The position numbers and the translations under genes are program-made. A stretch of DNA of 64,000 nucleotides. Source: Rebecca billardiae RCC1528. Lineage: Eukaryota > Haptophyta. Positions 52,215-62,840 of the stretch are shown one piece after another. The notes beneath the pieces were generated by a model, which was not told the origin of the DNA, ran no database searches, and saw only the letters and a list, made by a program, of their open reading frames with translations. How positions within the stretch are numbered: position 1 is the first letter of the stretch; each line of letters begins with the position of its first letter. The stretch covers positions 372,001 to 436,000 of the forward strand of contig OZ251231.1 in assembly GCA_965240325.2 (NCBI GenBank), given 5' to 3'.

Positions 52215-55050
52215 TCAGCGGCCGTGCTTGGCGGCCGAGCGCGCGTTGCGCATCGCCTCCACGTGCCGCTGCTTGGCGCGCGACGCGTTGTCCATCTCTG
52301 TGTGCAGCTCGTTGTACAGCTTGGTGCCGAGCCCCTCGTCGCCGCGGCACAGCACCTGCACGAAGTACGTGGCGGGCTTGCGGCAGAGCTTCTTGCCGTC
52401 GATGTCGGCGGGCAGGTTGTCGACGCACGCGCGGTACCGCCCCTGGCGCACCGCGCCCAGCCACTCGGCGAGCGCGGCGCGGCTCCACTCCTTGGGCGCG
52501 GGCGGCGGCGGCGCGAGCGCGCCCACGGCCGCGGGCGCGAATGCCACGTCCAGCCTGTGCTCGCTCGTGCGCCCGTCGAGGCCGCACATCGCGGTGACGG
52601 TGTGCAGCGTGTGCAGCGTGTGCTCCGTGTCCGTGCAGCCGGGCGAGACAGTCGCGAGCACGCCCACGAGCGCGCGCGCGTGCGTGAACGACTCGGAGAG
52701 CACGCGCGTTAGCGTCGATGCGCGGTAGGGCACGTGCCGCGCGCGCGCGCCGCCGCCGCCCGCCGCGGCGCTCGCCTCCGCCGCGGCGATCGCGCGCAGG
52801 CACTCCTTGAGCGCGTGCAGCGAGGCGTTGATCTCCGCGCCCTCCTTGCGCCGCGCGGCCGAGTGGAAGGCGCTGTCCTCCTTGCGCTCCGTGCCTGCGC
52901 TCGGCGGTTAGGGCGGCGGTTAGGGTTTAGGGGTTAGGGTGCGGCGGCGGTCGGTGCGGTGTGGGCAAGCGCGGGAGCGCGTGCGCGCGCCGGTGTGCGG
53001 TGGCGCGCGCGCGACACACACACGCGGCGCGGCGGCGACGGGTCGGGAGCGCGGCGCGCGCACCCGCGCAGTCCACGAGCACCAACCGTCCGAGCGCGCC
53101 AGACGACGAGTGCGCGCCGTCCGCAACGTCGACGCTGATCACGGCGTGTGAGCGTGATGAGGTGGCGTTCGCAGCCGTCTCCTCCGTCGCACGCCGCGAC
53201 TTGCCCAGCTGTGCCGCGCGGCGGGGGCGGCGCGGTGCGCCACGGGGCGTGCGCGCGAGAGGCGAGTGTGTGAGCGCTGGCTGCTGCTGCGGCTGCCGCC
53301 GGCGCTGCTGCTGCCGCTGCCTCTGCCGGCGCGGGGCCGGGCGCCGCGCCGCGCCGTGGCCGCGCCGTGCGCCAACGCGCCCACGCAGCGCGCGCGCGGC
53401 GCGTGCCCTGCCCCGCCACACGGCCCTCCGCCCCTCGCCCCGCGCACGGCGCCTCCCACGAGCGCGCGAGGCGGGCGCGCGGCCCCCCGGCGCGCGGCGC
53501 GCACGCACCTCGATCGCCGAGATCAGCTCAGACGCCGAGCGCACCGGCCGCGCCTCGGCGCCTACGAGCGCGGTGCGGCCCGCGCCGTCGTCCATCAGAG
53601 TCACGTCGCGGCCGGCTGCGCGCGCGGCGCGGCGGAGCGAGGGTTAGGGTTAGGGTTAGGGTTAGGGTTAGGGTTAGGGCGGAGCACGCGACGGCAGCGC
53701 GACGGCGTGAGACGGGGCGTGCCTCGAGCGCGCTCGGCGCGGCGGCGTCGAGCGCTGCCGGAGCCAAGCGCTGCAGTGCAGCGCAGCGCAGCGCAGCCGG
53801 CCAGCTGTCGCGCGGGCGCGGGCCGCAGGCAGCGGCGCCGCGCGCACGCGCGCACGCACACACACGCACGCACGCACGCACACGGCGCCAGGCCCGACGC
53901 GTGCGCCCGCGCTCGCTCGCACGCACTCACGGGCGCGCGGGCGCGCGGGCGCGCATGCGCACGCGGCGGTGGCGCACCATCCGAGAGGAGGTCTCGCACG
54001 CGCCGCCCGCTCAGCTCCACAAAGGTGACGGTGACGGCCAGCCCGTGCGCGCACGTGCGCACGTCCTGCACAGCGCAGGGCGGCGCGTGCGCGGCGCGTG
54101 CGCGGCGCGTGCGCGGCGAGCCGAGGTCAGAGGCGGCCAGGGCGGCGTTGGAGGGTGGCCGCCGCGCGCACGCCGGCCGCCGCTCGCAGGTAGCCGCGCC
54201 CGCGGCGCTCGGCGGGTGCGGAACGCGTGCGGCGCGGGTGCGGCGAGGCAGAGGCGAGGCTGCGGCGCGGAGGCGCGCGGCGCGGGTGCGGCGCGGGTGC
54301 GGTGCGCGCCGCACCTCAAAGAGCTGCGCAGCGGCGTGCTGCTCAATGGCGGTGCACGTGTGCGTCTTGCCGCTGCCTGTCTGCCCGAACGAGAAGAGCG
54401 TGGACACGCCGCCCTCGCACACCTGCACGTTAGGAGTGGGGTGAGGGTGAGTAGGGTGAGTAGGGTGAGTACGGTTTAGGGCACGCACGCCGCGAGGGCC
54501 CGGCGCGCGCGGAGCGGGGCTCGTCGTGTGAGGCGCGCGCGCACCGCGCACGCGCTGCCAGGGTCGCGCGCGCGCGCCGCGGTCGCGCCGCGCGCACGCA
54601 CCTGGCTGACCAGCGGGCGTGCGCACACGTCGTACACGCGCTCGTTGGTCGCGGTCTCCCCAAACGCGGCGGCCGAGTGGAACGTCGTGTGCCGGACGAA
54701 CATGCGTTTCAAGTCCGCCTCGTGCAGGCACGTGTGCACGGTGAGGCAGGTGGCGGCGTCGGCCTCGCCGCCCGTGCCCGCGCCCGCCGCCGCCGCGGAC
54801 GGCACGCTCACCACGTCGAACTCGCCCGAGTCCTGCTCGCGCGCGAAGAGCGGCCGCTTGCGCACGAACACGCGAAGCCAGCCGTGTGCCGCGCGCCCGG
54901 CGCGCGCCTCCGACACGCGCGCCGCGACCGCCGGCCCGTGCGCCAGCCGCCATTCTTCGATCGCCGACACGAACGAAGGCTTGTTGTCGCGCCGCAGCCG
55001 CCGCTTGTCAAACATCTGGCGCGTCGCCTTGCCCGTGTTGTTCGCCTCGT

Positions 55051-55089
<39 letters not shown>

Positions 55090-56353
55090 ACGCGCCCGCC
55101 TCGCCGCGTACGCTCGGCGCCGCTGCCTCGGCGCCGCCGGCCGCGCTCGGCGGCGCGGGCGCGGGCGCGGGCGCGGGCGGCGCGGGCGTCGCGGCGGCCG
55201 CTGCGGCCGCGGCCGCGGCCGCAGATGTTGCGGCCGCCGAGGCCGCTCGCCCGCGGTGCGACGCGGGCCGCGCCGCCGCGCTCGGTGGCGGCGGCTGCTC
55301 GTGCGCCCACGCGTCGTGCGCGCTGTCGCGCGCGCTCGGCTCCGCCTCCCGCGCGGCGGCGGGCGGCGGCGGCGGCGGCGCGTGGCGGTGCTGCGCGCTC
55401 GCCTGCGGCTGCGCACTCGCGCGCTCACTCGCGCGAGAGCGCGCGCCGCCGCGCAGGGCGTGGGCGTGCGCATGGGCCGGCTCGGCGGCCGCGGCGCCGT
55501 CGCGGCCGAGCGCAGAGGACACGGCCGCGACCATCTCAGCCGTCGTGTGGCCCGCGCCGCCGCCGCGCGGCGAGGCGGCAGCGACGGCGGCGGCGGCAGC
55601 GGCGGCGGCTGGGCCAATGCCCGCACCCGCGCCCGCGCCGCCGCCGCCGCCGCCGCCGGCTCGTCTCTCCTCCGCCGTCCCCAGCGGCCCGCTCCTGCGG
55701 CGCGGGCGGAGGTCAAGCGACGACAGCGCGCGCTGCACGCTGCCAGGGCTCTCCAGCGGCATGCCGCCCGCGCCGCCCGCGCCGTCCGTCGGGTGCGCGT
55801 GTGGCGGCAGCACGATGGAGGGCGGCGGCGGCGGCATGTGCGCGTGCGCGGCGTGCGCGGTGTAAGCGGGCGGCGGCGGCGCTGGCGCATGCTTGGGCGG
55901 CGTGCTCCCGCGCCCGCTCCCGCGCCGCGCGGCCATCTCACCGGCCGCCGCCACCGCCGCGGCCGCGGCGGCCACCACCTGGCGCCTGTGCTCTGCGAGC
56001 GTGCCGCCGCCTCCGCCCGCGCCGCCGCCCTCCGCCGAGCCCGCGCCGTCCGCGCCGCCGCCGCTGCCGCGGTCGAGCTGAAACCAACGCCTGCGCACGC
56101 GCCGCGCGGGCCGGCCGTCGGCGCCGGCCTGCTCGACGGCAGCGGCGTGCGCAGCAGCGCGCTGCGCCTCCGCCGCCTCGCTCCGAAAGTGCCGCTCGGC
56201 GTGGGCAGCGCTCGTGTCCGCCGTCACGCCCGCGCCGTCGGCAGGCACCGCGCCGGCCGACGCACGGCGCTGGAGTCGACCCGCGCGCCACGCGGCGATG
56301 GTGCGGAGTGCGGAGTGCTCGACGCCTCCGCCCTCCACGCCGTGCTGCTGCTC

Positions 56354-56386
<33 letters not shown>

Positions 56387-57792
56387 CTCCGCCTCCGCAG
56401 CCGCCTCCGCCGCCGCCGCTGCCGCCTGTACGTTCTCCTGGGAGCTCGCCTGCCGCTGGAACTCGGCCAAGGCCGCGACGCCGCCGAGCGCAGAGGGCGC
56501 GCGCCGGCGCATGGTGGGTGGCCGCGCCGCGCCCGCGCCGCGCCCCTTCGAGCGCGGCGAGCGCTGCGACTCGGCGTGCTCGGGCGGCGCGTGCTGCGGC
56601 GCGGCGCCCTCGCGCGCGCCGCCACGCGCACTGCCGCCGCCGCCGCCGCCACACTCGCCGCCGCCGGCCAACTCTTCCGCGAGAAGCGTCTCCAGCTCCT
56701 GCTGCGAGCGGCGGCGCGCGCCGACGCCGCCTCCGCCTCCGCCGCCTCCGCCTCCGCCTCCGCCGCCGCCGCCGCGCGCGGTGTCGCGCGGCGGCGTAGG
56801 CGGCGGCTCCTCCGAGCCCGGCGGCGTGGGCACCGCCGCCCACGCCTGCCGCTGCCGCTCCATCGCGCGCTGCGCCGGGCTGTGCACGGACGTGACGCCG
56901 TCCACGAGAGGCGACACGACGGCCGCGGCGGCGAGCGCAGACGCGGCGGCGGCGCCGCACGCGCCACCGTACGGCCCACGCCCCGAGGCGGGCCCGGCCC
57001 CTCCCGCTGCTGAGCCGTCTGCGCCCGCGGGCACCGCCGAGCCCGCCGCGAGCGCGGCCGTCGCGGCCGCGAGCGCGTCGCCCGGCGAGCTCCCCGCGGA
57101 GGAGCGGCGGCGCGACGAGTGCTGCTTCTCAAACAGCGAGCCGCTGCCGCCGCCGCCGCCGCCGCCGTTCCCGCCAGTTCCGCCGCCGCCGCCGCCGGTG
57201 CCGCCGCCGTCGGCCGCGTCGGCGGCGGCTCCGGCGGCTTCGCGCAGGCCGGGCGCCATCACGGGCGCGAAGTCGGGCGGCTTGGGCGTGTGCGCCTCGG
57301 CGTGCCGCGCGGGCGTGCCCACCGGGCCGAGCACCGGCGCGAAGACGGGTGGCTTGGGCGTGTGCGGGTCCGCGCGCAGAGCGGAGGCGCGGGAGGTACC
57401 GTCTGCGGTGCCGGCGGCGGCGGCTCGCGCGCCGTCCGCGGCCGAGCCGGCGGCGGCAGCCGAGCCGGTCGGCACGGACGCGCGGCGCGGGGGCCGCGCG
57501 TCCGAGCCCGCCGCCAGCGCAGACGGCGCGCGCGGGTCCGCGCGGCGCGCGTCGAGCTGCTCGCCCCTGGGCGTGGTTGGCTGCACCGAGTGGGCGACCA
57601 TGCGCGGAGCGAACGCGTGATCGCCATACCCGCCCGGCCCGTCGTCGTCGGCGGTGGCGCACGCGGGCGGGAGCGCGAAGCCGGGCGCGGCGTGCTCGCC
57701 CGACCCGCCGCCACCCGCGCCGCCGCCCGACGCCCTCGGCGCGGGAGCCGCCGCGGCGTCGACGTGCGCGGACGCGCGCGCCGCGTCCGCGT

Positions 57793-57827
<35 letters not shown>

Positions 57828-58543
57828 GCTGAGTGCGGGCTGGAGCTGTCGTCGGCGGCCGAGTCGCGCGCGTCGGCGAAGGCGTCGTTGTCGATCTCGT
57901 CCGAGTCGAACGCCTCGGCCTCGTCCATGCCGATGTCCTCGCCGTCCTCCAGCTCGTCGTCGTCCTCCGCGTCCGCGAAAGCGCTCGGGTCATCCGGGCC
58001 GCCGAGCCCGGCGGCGCCGCGGCCGCCGCGCTCGCGCTGCGCCTGCTGGCGGCGGCGGATGCGCTCGTTGCGCAGCGCGCTCGCGCGCTCCATCGCCTCG
58101 CGCCGCCGCGACGCCCACTCGTTCGCCGCCGCCGAGTTGGCCTGCTGCTGCCGCTGCGTGAACGGCGCGCGCGGTGACGTCGACTTGTCGCCGCCGCCCG
58201 AATCGCGCGCGCGATCGGCGCGCTCGAGCTGGAGGGCCATCTTGCCCTCGAGCCGCGCGCGGCGCTGCTGCGCGACCTGCTGCTGACGCTGCGCACCGAT
58301 ACGCTCCATCTCGTTGCGCAGCTCGTTGAACAGCTTGCGCGCCATCTCGTCGTCGCCGATCATGTGCGCCATCGCAGCGACCGACATGCGCGAGAGACGC
58401 CGGCCGTCCACGCTGCCGAACTTGGGCGCGAGCTTGGCGAAGCGGCCTGATTGGCAGGTGGACATCCATTCGCGCACCTCGTCCACCCCCCAGTCCTTGG
58501 GCGGCACCGCGAGGGCGCCGTTCTCACCCGCCCCCATCGCCAT
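52215..58543 (-). CDS. kinesin with SAM-like domains at both ends, 6 exons (kinesin-13/KIF24-like)
   Basis: Exons on the minus strand: 58543-54602, 54422-54315, 54065-53978, 53615-53509, 53208-53064, 52894-52215; total 1689 aa with every junction in frame. Residues ~13-80 are a SAM-like domain (DWGVDEVREWMSTCQSGRF...KLFNELRNEM). Then ~1100 residues of disordered Ala/Gly/Ser-rich sequence with acidic patches precede the motor at ~1220 (GWLRVFVRKRPL). Motor landmarks are the P-loop GQTGSGKTHT (exon 2), NATSSRSH switch I (exon 5), LVDCAGTER switch II spanning the last junction, and RRKEGAEINASLHALKECLRAI. An internal motor with an N-terminal SAM recalls KIF24 and kinesin-13 microtubule depolymerases. 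A second SAM-like copy follows the motor (EWSRAALAEWLGAVRQGRY...KLYNELHTEM). Three introns contain telomere-like CCCTAA-type repeats. Confidence 0.85.
52912..52939 (-). repeat. degenerate telomere-like repeat in kinesin intron 5
   Basis: Sense-strand CCCTAACC/CCCTAAACC words about 17-45 bases upstream of the acceptor at 52895, exactly where a branch site and pyrimidine tract belong. Confidence 0.85.
53641..53679 (-). repeat. perfect telomere-like (CCCTAA)n array in kinesin intron 3
   Basis: Six and a half perfect TTAGGG units (+ strand), about 26-64 bases upstream of the acceptor at 53616. In sense orientation each unit supplies a CTAAC branch-site match. Confidence 0.92.
54429..54480 (-). 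repeat. CTAC/CACCCT repeat with terminal CTAAC in kinesin intron 1
   Basis: Sense strand is a 9-base CACCCTACT repeat flanked by CCCTAAACC and CTCCTAAC, the last a few bases before the acceptor at 54423. It resembles a diverged version of the arrays in introns 3 and 5. Confidence 0.75.
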
Positions 58544-58864
58544 ACGCCTCCAACGTCCCCACCGCCAGCTGGGAGGAGCGCCCCAACCGCTCTTCGAAGT
58601 GATGCGCGCGGCCGCCCGCCCGGCGGGCGGCGGCGAATTTATTTGGGCACGGCGATTTTGCGCTGCCGAAATCGGTCCGGGCGCGGTATGGAACCGGACC
58701 AAACCTTCCTTCGGCTGCTAGATAAGCCCTTACTCGGCAGCTCGCGCGCTACCAGCAGTGTGCCACCCCCGTCGAACGCAGCGCCGGCGAATGTCACGCC
58801 ATCTCATGCAGTCGTCAGTGTCACCCGCCGATTCATCAGATTGACGCCGCAGCGGGTCGCAGAC
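58544..58864. promoter_or_regulatory. kinesin promoter region and 3' flank of the RRM gene
   Basis: 321 bp between the kinesin start and the stop of the upstream gene on the same strand. Contains no coding signal. It must hold the kinesin promoter and the 3' UTR of the WW-RRM gene. Confidence 0.45.
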
Positions 58865-60100
58865 TCAGCCCGCGGCACCCCAGTGCGGATACGGCGCGCT
58901 CGCGCCATACGGCGGGTGCGGGTGTGCCGCGCCCATGCCGCCGTACCCGGGCGGCTGTGGCGGCGCGCCGCCGTACGCCGGCGGCAGCATCGCACCCGCC
59001 ATCGGCGGCGCGCCGTGCGCATGCGGCGCGGGCGGATAGGCGCCGAGGGGCGCGGGCGCGCCCGCGCCCGCGCCCGGCCACGCTTGGAAGGGAGGCTGCG
59101 GCTGCGGCTGCGGCTGCGGCTGCGGCTGCGCGGCGGGCCAGCCCATGCCCGCGGGCCCCGCGCGCGGCGGCGGCGCGCCGCCGTCCTCCTTCGTCTTCTC
59201 GATCCGCATCACCCGCCCCGCCACCTCCTGCCCGTGCACGTACGCGATCGCCCGGTCCGCCTCTTCGACCGAGCTGAAGCTGACGAAACCGTACCCCTTC
59301 GGCTGGCCACTCGCGCGGTCCACGGACATCTCCGCGCGCGTGACGCGGCCGTACTGCGAGAAGAGGCCGCGCAGCTGCGACGTGTCGAAGTTGTCCGGCT
59401 CGCCGCGCCGCACGGGGCGCGCGACGAAGAGGTTCGCGCCGGGCGGCCCTTTCTTGCCATCGCCGACGCCGCCGCCAACCGGCGCGCCGCCGACGCCACC
59501 GCCACCGCCACCGCCGCCGCTGCCGCCCTTGGGTGGGCCGAGCCCGCCCGCGGGCGGGCGCCCTGGCGAGAGCAGCGGCGCACGCGCCGGCCCCAGCTCG
59601 GCCGGACGAGCCCACGTCGACTCTCCCGTCACCGAGTTGTAGTAGTACACGGCGCCTGAGCCGTCCCTGTACTCGCCCCACCCAGATGTGCCGGCGCCGC
59701 CGCCGCCCGCGGCTGGCGGAGCGGGGCCGCGACTCGCGGCGGGCCCGCCGCCTGGCCCCGCGACAGTATTTGCGGCCTTGATCACGCTCAGCTTCTGCTG
59801 CGCCTGTGCCACATCTGCTCGCAACTTCTCGCATGCCTGCGCGCGCGATGGGCCGGCGGCGCACGGACGCCAAGCACGCGTTCGGAACGATGAGTGCGCC
59901 CGGCGCGGACACGCGCGGTGTGTGACGCGCCGAGAGGTATCACGCGCCCGCACCGACTGCCAGGACGCGAGGGTCTGCTGCAACGACTCGCGCTGCGCGA
60001 AGAGCCGCGCTTTCTCTTCGCGCAGCGCGATGACATCGTTGAGCCCGTCGCCCATCTTGTGGCGGCCTTCGTCGTTTTCTCTCGCGCGGAATTCGTTCAT
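58865..60100 (-). CDS. WW + RRM RNA-binding protein, 2 exons
   Basis: Exons 60100-59954 and 59836-58865 give about 372 aa from the first ATG. The frame is open further upstream without an ATG, so an extra 5' exon is possible. The N-terminal ~80 residues are a charged coiled coil (NDVIALREEKARLFAQRESL, then EKLRADVAQAQQKL). A WW domain follows (GWGEYRDGSGAVYYYNSVTG...TWARP, ~115-145), then a Gly-rich linker. The RRM has RNP2 NLFVARPV and RNP1 KGYGFVSF (~205-285). The tail is Pro/Gln/Gly/Tyr-rich, with repeated PQ dipeptides and PPYGG-like motifs. The combination resembles FCA/PRP40-linked splicing or 3'-end factors: WW binds proline ligands and the RRM binds RNA, so a nuclear role is likely. 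The 117-bp intron is a multiple of three and stop-free, so retention would insert 39 residues. Confidence 0.82.
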   Translation of the reverse strand: MNEFRARENDEGRHKMGDGLNDVIALREEKARLFAQRESLQQTLASWQSVRARDTSRRVTHRACPRRAHSSFRTRAWRPCAAGPSRAQACEKLRADVAQAQQKLSVIKAANTVAGPGGGPAASRGPAPPAAGGGGAGTSGWGEYRDGSGAVYYYNSVTGESTWARPAELGPARAPLLSPGRPPAGGLGPPKGGSGGGGGGGGVGGAPVGGGVGDGKKGPPGANLFVARPVRRGEPDNFDTSQLRGLFSQYGRVTRAEMSVDRASGQPKGYGFVSFSSVEEADRAIAYVHGQEVAGRVMRIEKTKEDGGAPPPRAGPAGMGWPAAQPQPQPQPQPQPPFQAWPGAGAGAPAPLGAYPPAPHAHGAPPMAGAMLPPAYGGAPPQPPGYGGMGAAHPHPPYGASAPYPHWGAAG

Positions 60101-60223
60101 CAGATTATCGCGATAATCTTGCACCGCGCGGAAGCCTCTTGGGCAGCCGGGCGGCCGCCTGCTCTTCACGGCCGCTGGCCACCTCGGCCGAGGCGCTCGG
60201 CGCAGTCGGCCCTGGTCTGATCG
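60101..60223. promoter_or_regulatory. very short shared divergent promoter
   Basis: Only 123 bp separate the start of the WW-RRM gene (or less, if it starts upstream) and the ATG at 60224 on the other strand. Confidence 0.4.
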
Positions 60224-60589
60224 ATGGACCCTGGATTTCGCAAGTTTATCGACGACACGTGTAACTCGCCGTACGACGCGCAGCGCGTGAGCGACTCCCT
60301 CGAGCAGCTCGCCGTGACTGATATCCGCGCGCTCGCTGAGCGCACGCGCTCAGATCTGGAGGATGGTGTCCGCCTGCTCAAGCTGGTCGATGAGATGTGG
60401 GTGTCCACACACGTGCTGCGCGTGTACGAGGCGGCGCGCGTGGAGCTCTCCAGAAGTAAGTCCACGCGCCGCCCGCCCACCTCGCCGCACCGCGGCAAGA
60501 CGCCGGTGGACTCGATGGACGCGGACGCGGAGCCCTACGGCGACATGCACTCAGTCGAGGAGGAGGTCAAGCGCATGCGGCTGCAATGA
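60224..60589 (+). CDS. small helical protein of unknown function
   Basis: 121 aa, ATG at 60224, intronless as read. Composition is ordinary for a soluble helical protein (DPGFRKFIDDTCNSPYDAQR; SDLEDGVRLLKLVDEMWVST). The basic middle contains TPV/TSPH sites that look like proline-directed phosphorylation targets, and the acidic end finishes with EEEVKRMRLQ. I do not recognise a family. The last ~45 bases are duplicated just beyond the stop codon. Confidence 0.55.
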   Translation: MDPGFRKFIDDTCNSPYDAQRVSDSLEQLAVTDIRALAERTRSDLEDGVRLLKLVDEMWVSTHVLRVYEAARVELSRSKSTRRPPTSPHRGKTPVDSMDADAEPYGDMHSVEEEVKRMRLQ

Positions 60590-60651
60590 GGCGGAGGCGT
60601 GCACTGAGTCGAGTCGAGGAGGAGGCCAGGCGCATGCGGCTGCAGTGCGGC
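60547..60651 (+). repeat. short tandem duplication covering the end of the small gene
   Basis: 60547-60594 (including the stop codon TGA) is repeated at 60601-60651. The second copy has a GAGTC insertion and base changes that remove the stop (CAATGAG becomes CAGTGCG). Confidence 0.75.
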
Positions 60652-62840
60652 GCACGGCGTGGTCGCCAGGTGAGAGCACGGAACGTGAGCTGGGGATGGA
60701 CGTGGCTATCGCTTCATTGTCATCACGAGCTGTCATCCTCACGCGCTGTGGATGAATAACGAAGCACACGCCGCGGCGGAGGCCGTGCTCGGCCTCGGGT
60801 AACAGGCCGTAGCTACATCGCGTGCATGGCGCGCGGACGACGGTCGTCTTGCCTCCTGATGGCTGTCGTGCGTCCGTGTCCCTGACCTGGAGTCGGAGAC
60901 CGGCTACCAGACTAGCTACGAGTACGTAACTACGAGTCTGACTGAATAGACAATAGTGGTGCCAGCAGGCGTTCGGCCGTTCGTGGCACTCATCACTCAC
61001 TTCAATCTTCATAAATCATGCGCGATAATGACGATGGCGATGATCGACGGCGCGATCAGTCGGGCGGCTATACTCATTGATGAGTTGACTCATTAGTCAT
61101 TCAGTAACATGACGAGTCATCCGTCTGACTCCGCGGTATCGGATTAGTAACGACACACCTCGGACACCAGGTAGGACGGCGCGGGTCTCCTGATTCGTCG
61201 GCGGCAGTGCCCGATCGTCGACACGAAGTCGGCGTTGGTGGCTGAATGCGCGGCGGCATATCATCAATAAATTACGCGGACGTGACGCGTAGTGAATTAA
61301 TATCTGCTCGTCCGACTACGGCTACGGCACGCTAATTCGAATCGGCGTGTAATCATCAAATGAGACAAAGTGACGGCGGTTATTCCGGGTGGCTGCCCGG
61401 TGCCCTTAGTCACGGCGGACGGCGCGACAGTAGAGGGCAAATGATCCAGCCCGAAATCAGAAGCTCGTAACCTGCCTCATCTAAACACTCGCTCGGGACT
61501 GTCCGCCGGGCCCGGCGCTCGTGGCCGTCGGTCAGTAACGCCACAGGCACAGACACAGTGGCCCCGAAGTTTGTCATCGTCTATATTATTATTCTGTCAG
61601 TCATCAATTAGGCCAACCCGCGCCGCCTAATTATTTTTATATATAATCATCAAGCCTGTAATAATTTAACATTTTCATATGACGATGAAGGCGCGGATGA
61701 TGATGATCTAGTGTCGTAGCAGACTCAGACGTAGGATCAGTACTCAGAGTCTGAGACTCAGTATTTGACGCGGTTTTCATGATTGATGATATAGTCGAAT
61801 TTCATGCCGGCCGATATCGAATCAGCAGCGCATATATCATCATCATCATCGGACGAATAACGACGATACGTACGAAACTCAACGGACGACGCACACATGA
61901 GGATCGCGGGCACGCAATCTCAGCATTCCTTTTTTTTCAGCCGACGTCGCCTCGCGACAACGACGCACGCGTGCACGTTCTGAACCTGCGTTCATTCCGA
62001 GCCCGCACGGTCGTGGTCGCCCGACGACACAGCCAATTCCTCGTGGGTCGCAACGTGCGCGCGCTCTGTGGCCTCGAGAGCGGCGCGAGGAGCCCTGCAC
62101 GGCGCAAAGCAATCGTGGAAATCCAGCGGTGAGGTTGAAGAAGCGGCGCGCTCGTGCCCACCAGTGATGAGCGAGCGAGTACGAAGCAGGTCGGAACGAA
62201 AAGCAGCAGCTGTGAGAGAACTCCGCAGCAGCGCAAAACTCCAAATCAGCATCGCACGCGGCATCGCGCTCGGCGCGGCCGTAGACCGTACGCGCCGAGC
62301 GCGGGCCGACGCGGATGCCCTGATCTCGAGTAGCGGTGAGGGCGAGTGCGGCGCGTCGGCCTGGCGAGTGGCGAAGACTCGCGCGAGGGCCAGGGTGCAC
62401 CGATCGCAGCCGCGGCATGGCATGGCATGGAGGACGCTCGGGGGCCGAGGGCGGCGGCGGGCGAGCCCCGCTGTCGGGGCTCGCAGGACGTGGCATCGCG
62501 CTCAGGAGGCTGAGGGCCTGCCCGTCCGGCTGGCTTGCTGTCTGTGTCTGTGTCGATCCAAGTGTCGACGGGAGAGGGCGAGAGAGCCGGAGCTGCGAGC
62601 GAGCGGCGCGCGTGCCGCCCGAGCGCGCGGGCAGGCGCGAGCGGGAGGCGGTCGGCATGGCTGGATCCAAACCAGGCGGATGGTGATGGCGGGTATGTAC
62701 AGGAGCACGCGAGAGGCACTCAGCATGGAGTCTGTTGGATGGTGCGACGTCGTGGCGGCGCGCCGCGCGCGCGGGCTGCTGGAGGCGCGCGGCGGCGGCG
62801 CGGCTTGACGGCGGGCGGCCGCGGGCAACACGCCTCGCGC
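60652..62840. other. long spacer, AT-rich left half, no gene supported
   Basis: 60900-61900 is the most AT-rich kilobase of the window, with many short palindromic GATGAT/ATCATC words and stops in all frames. 62070-62840 is GC-rich with open frames on both strands but only biased composition; the longest are shadows in the 3' region of the gene ending at 62841. Confidence 0.45.
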
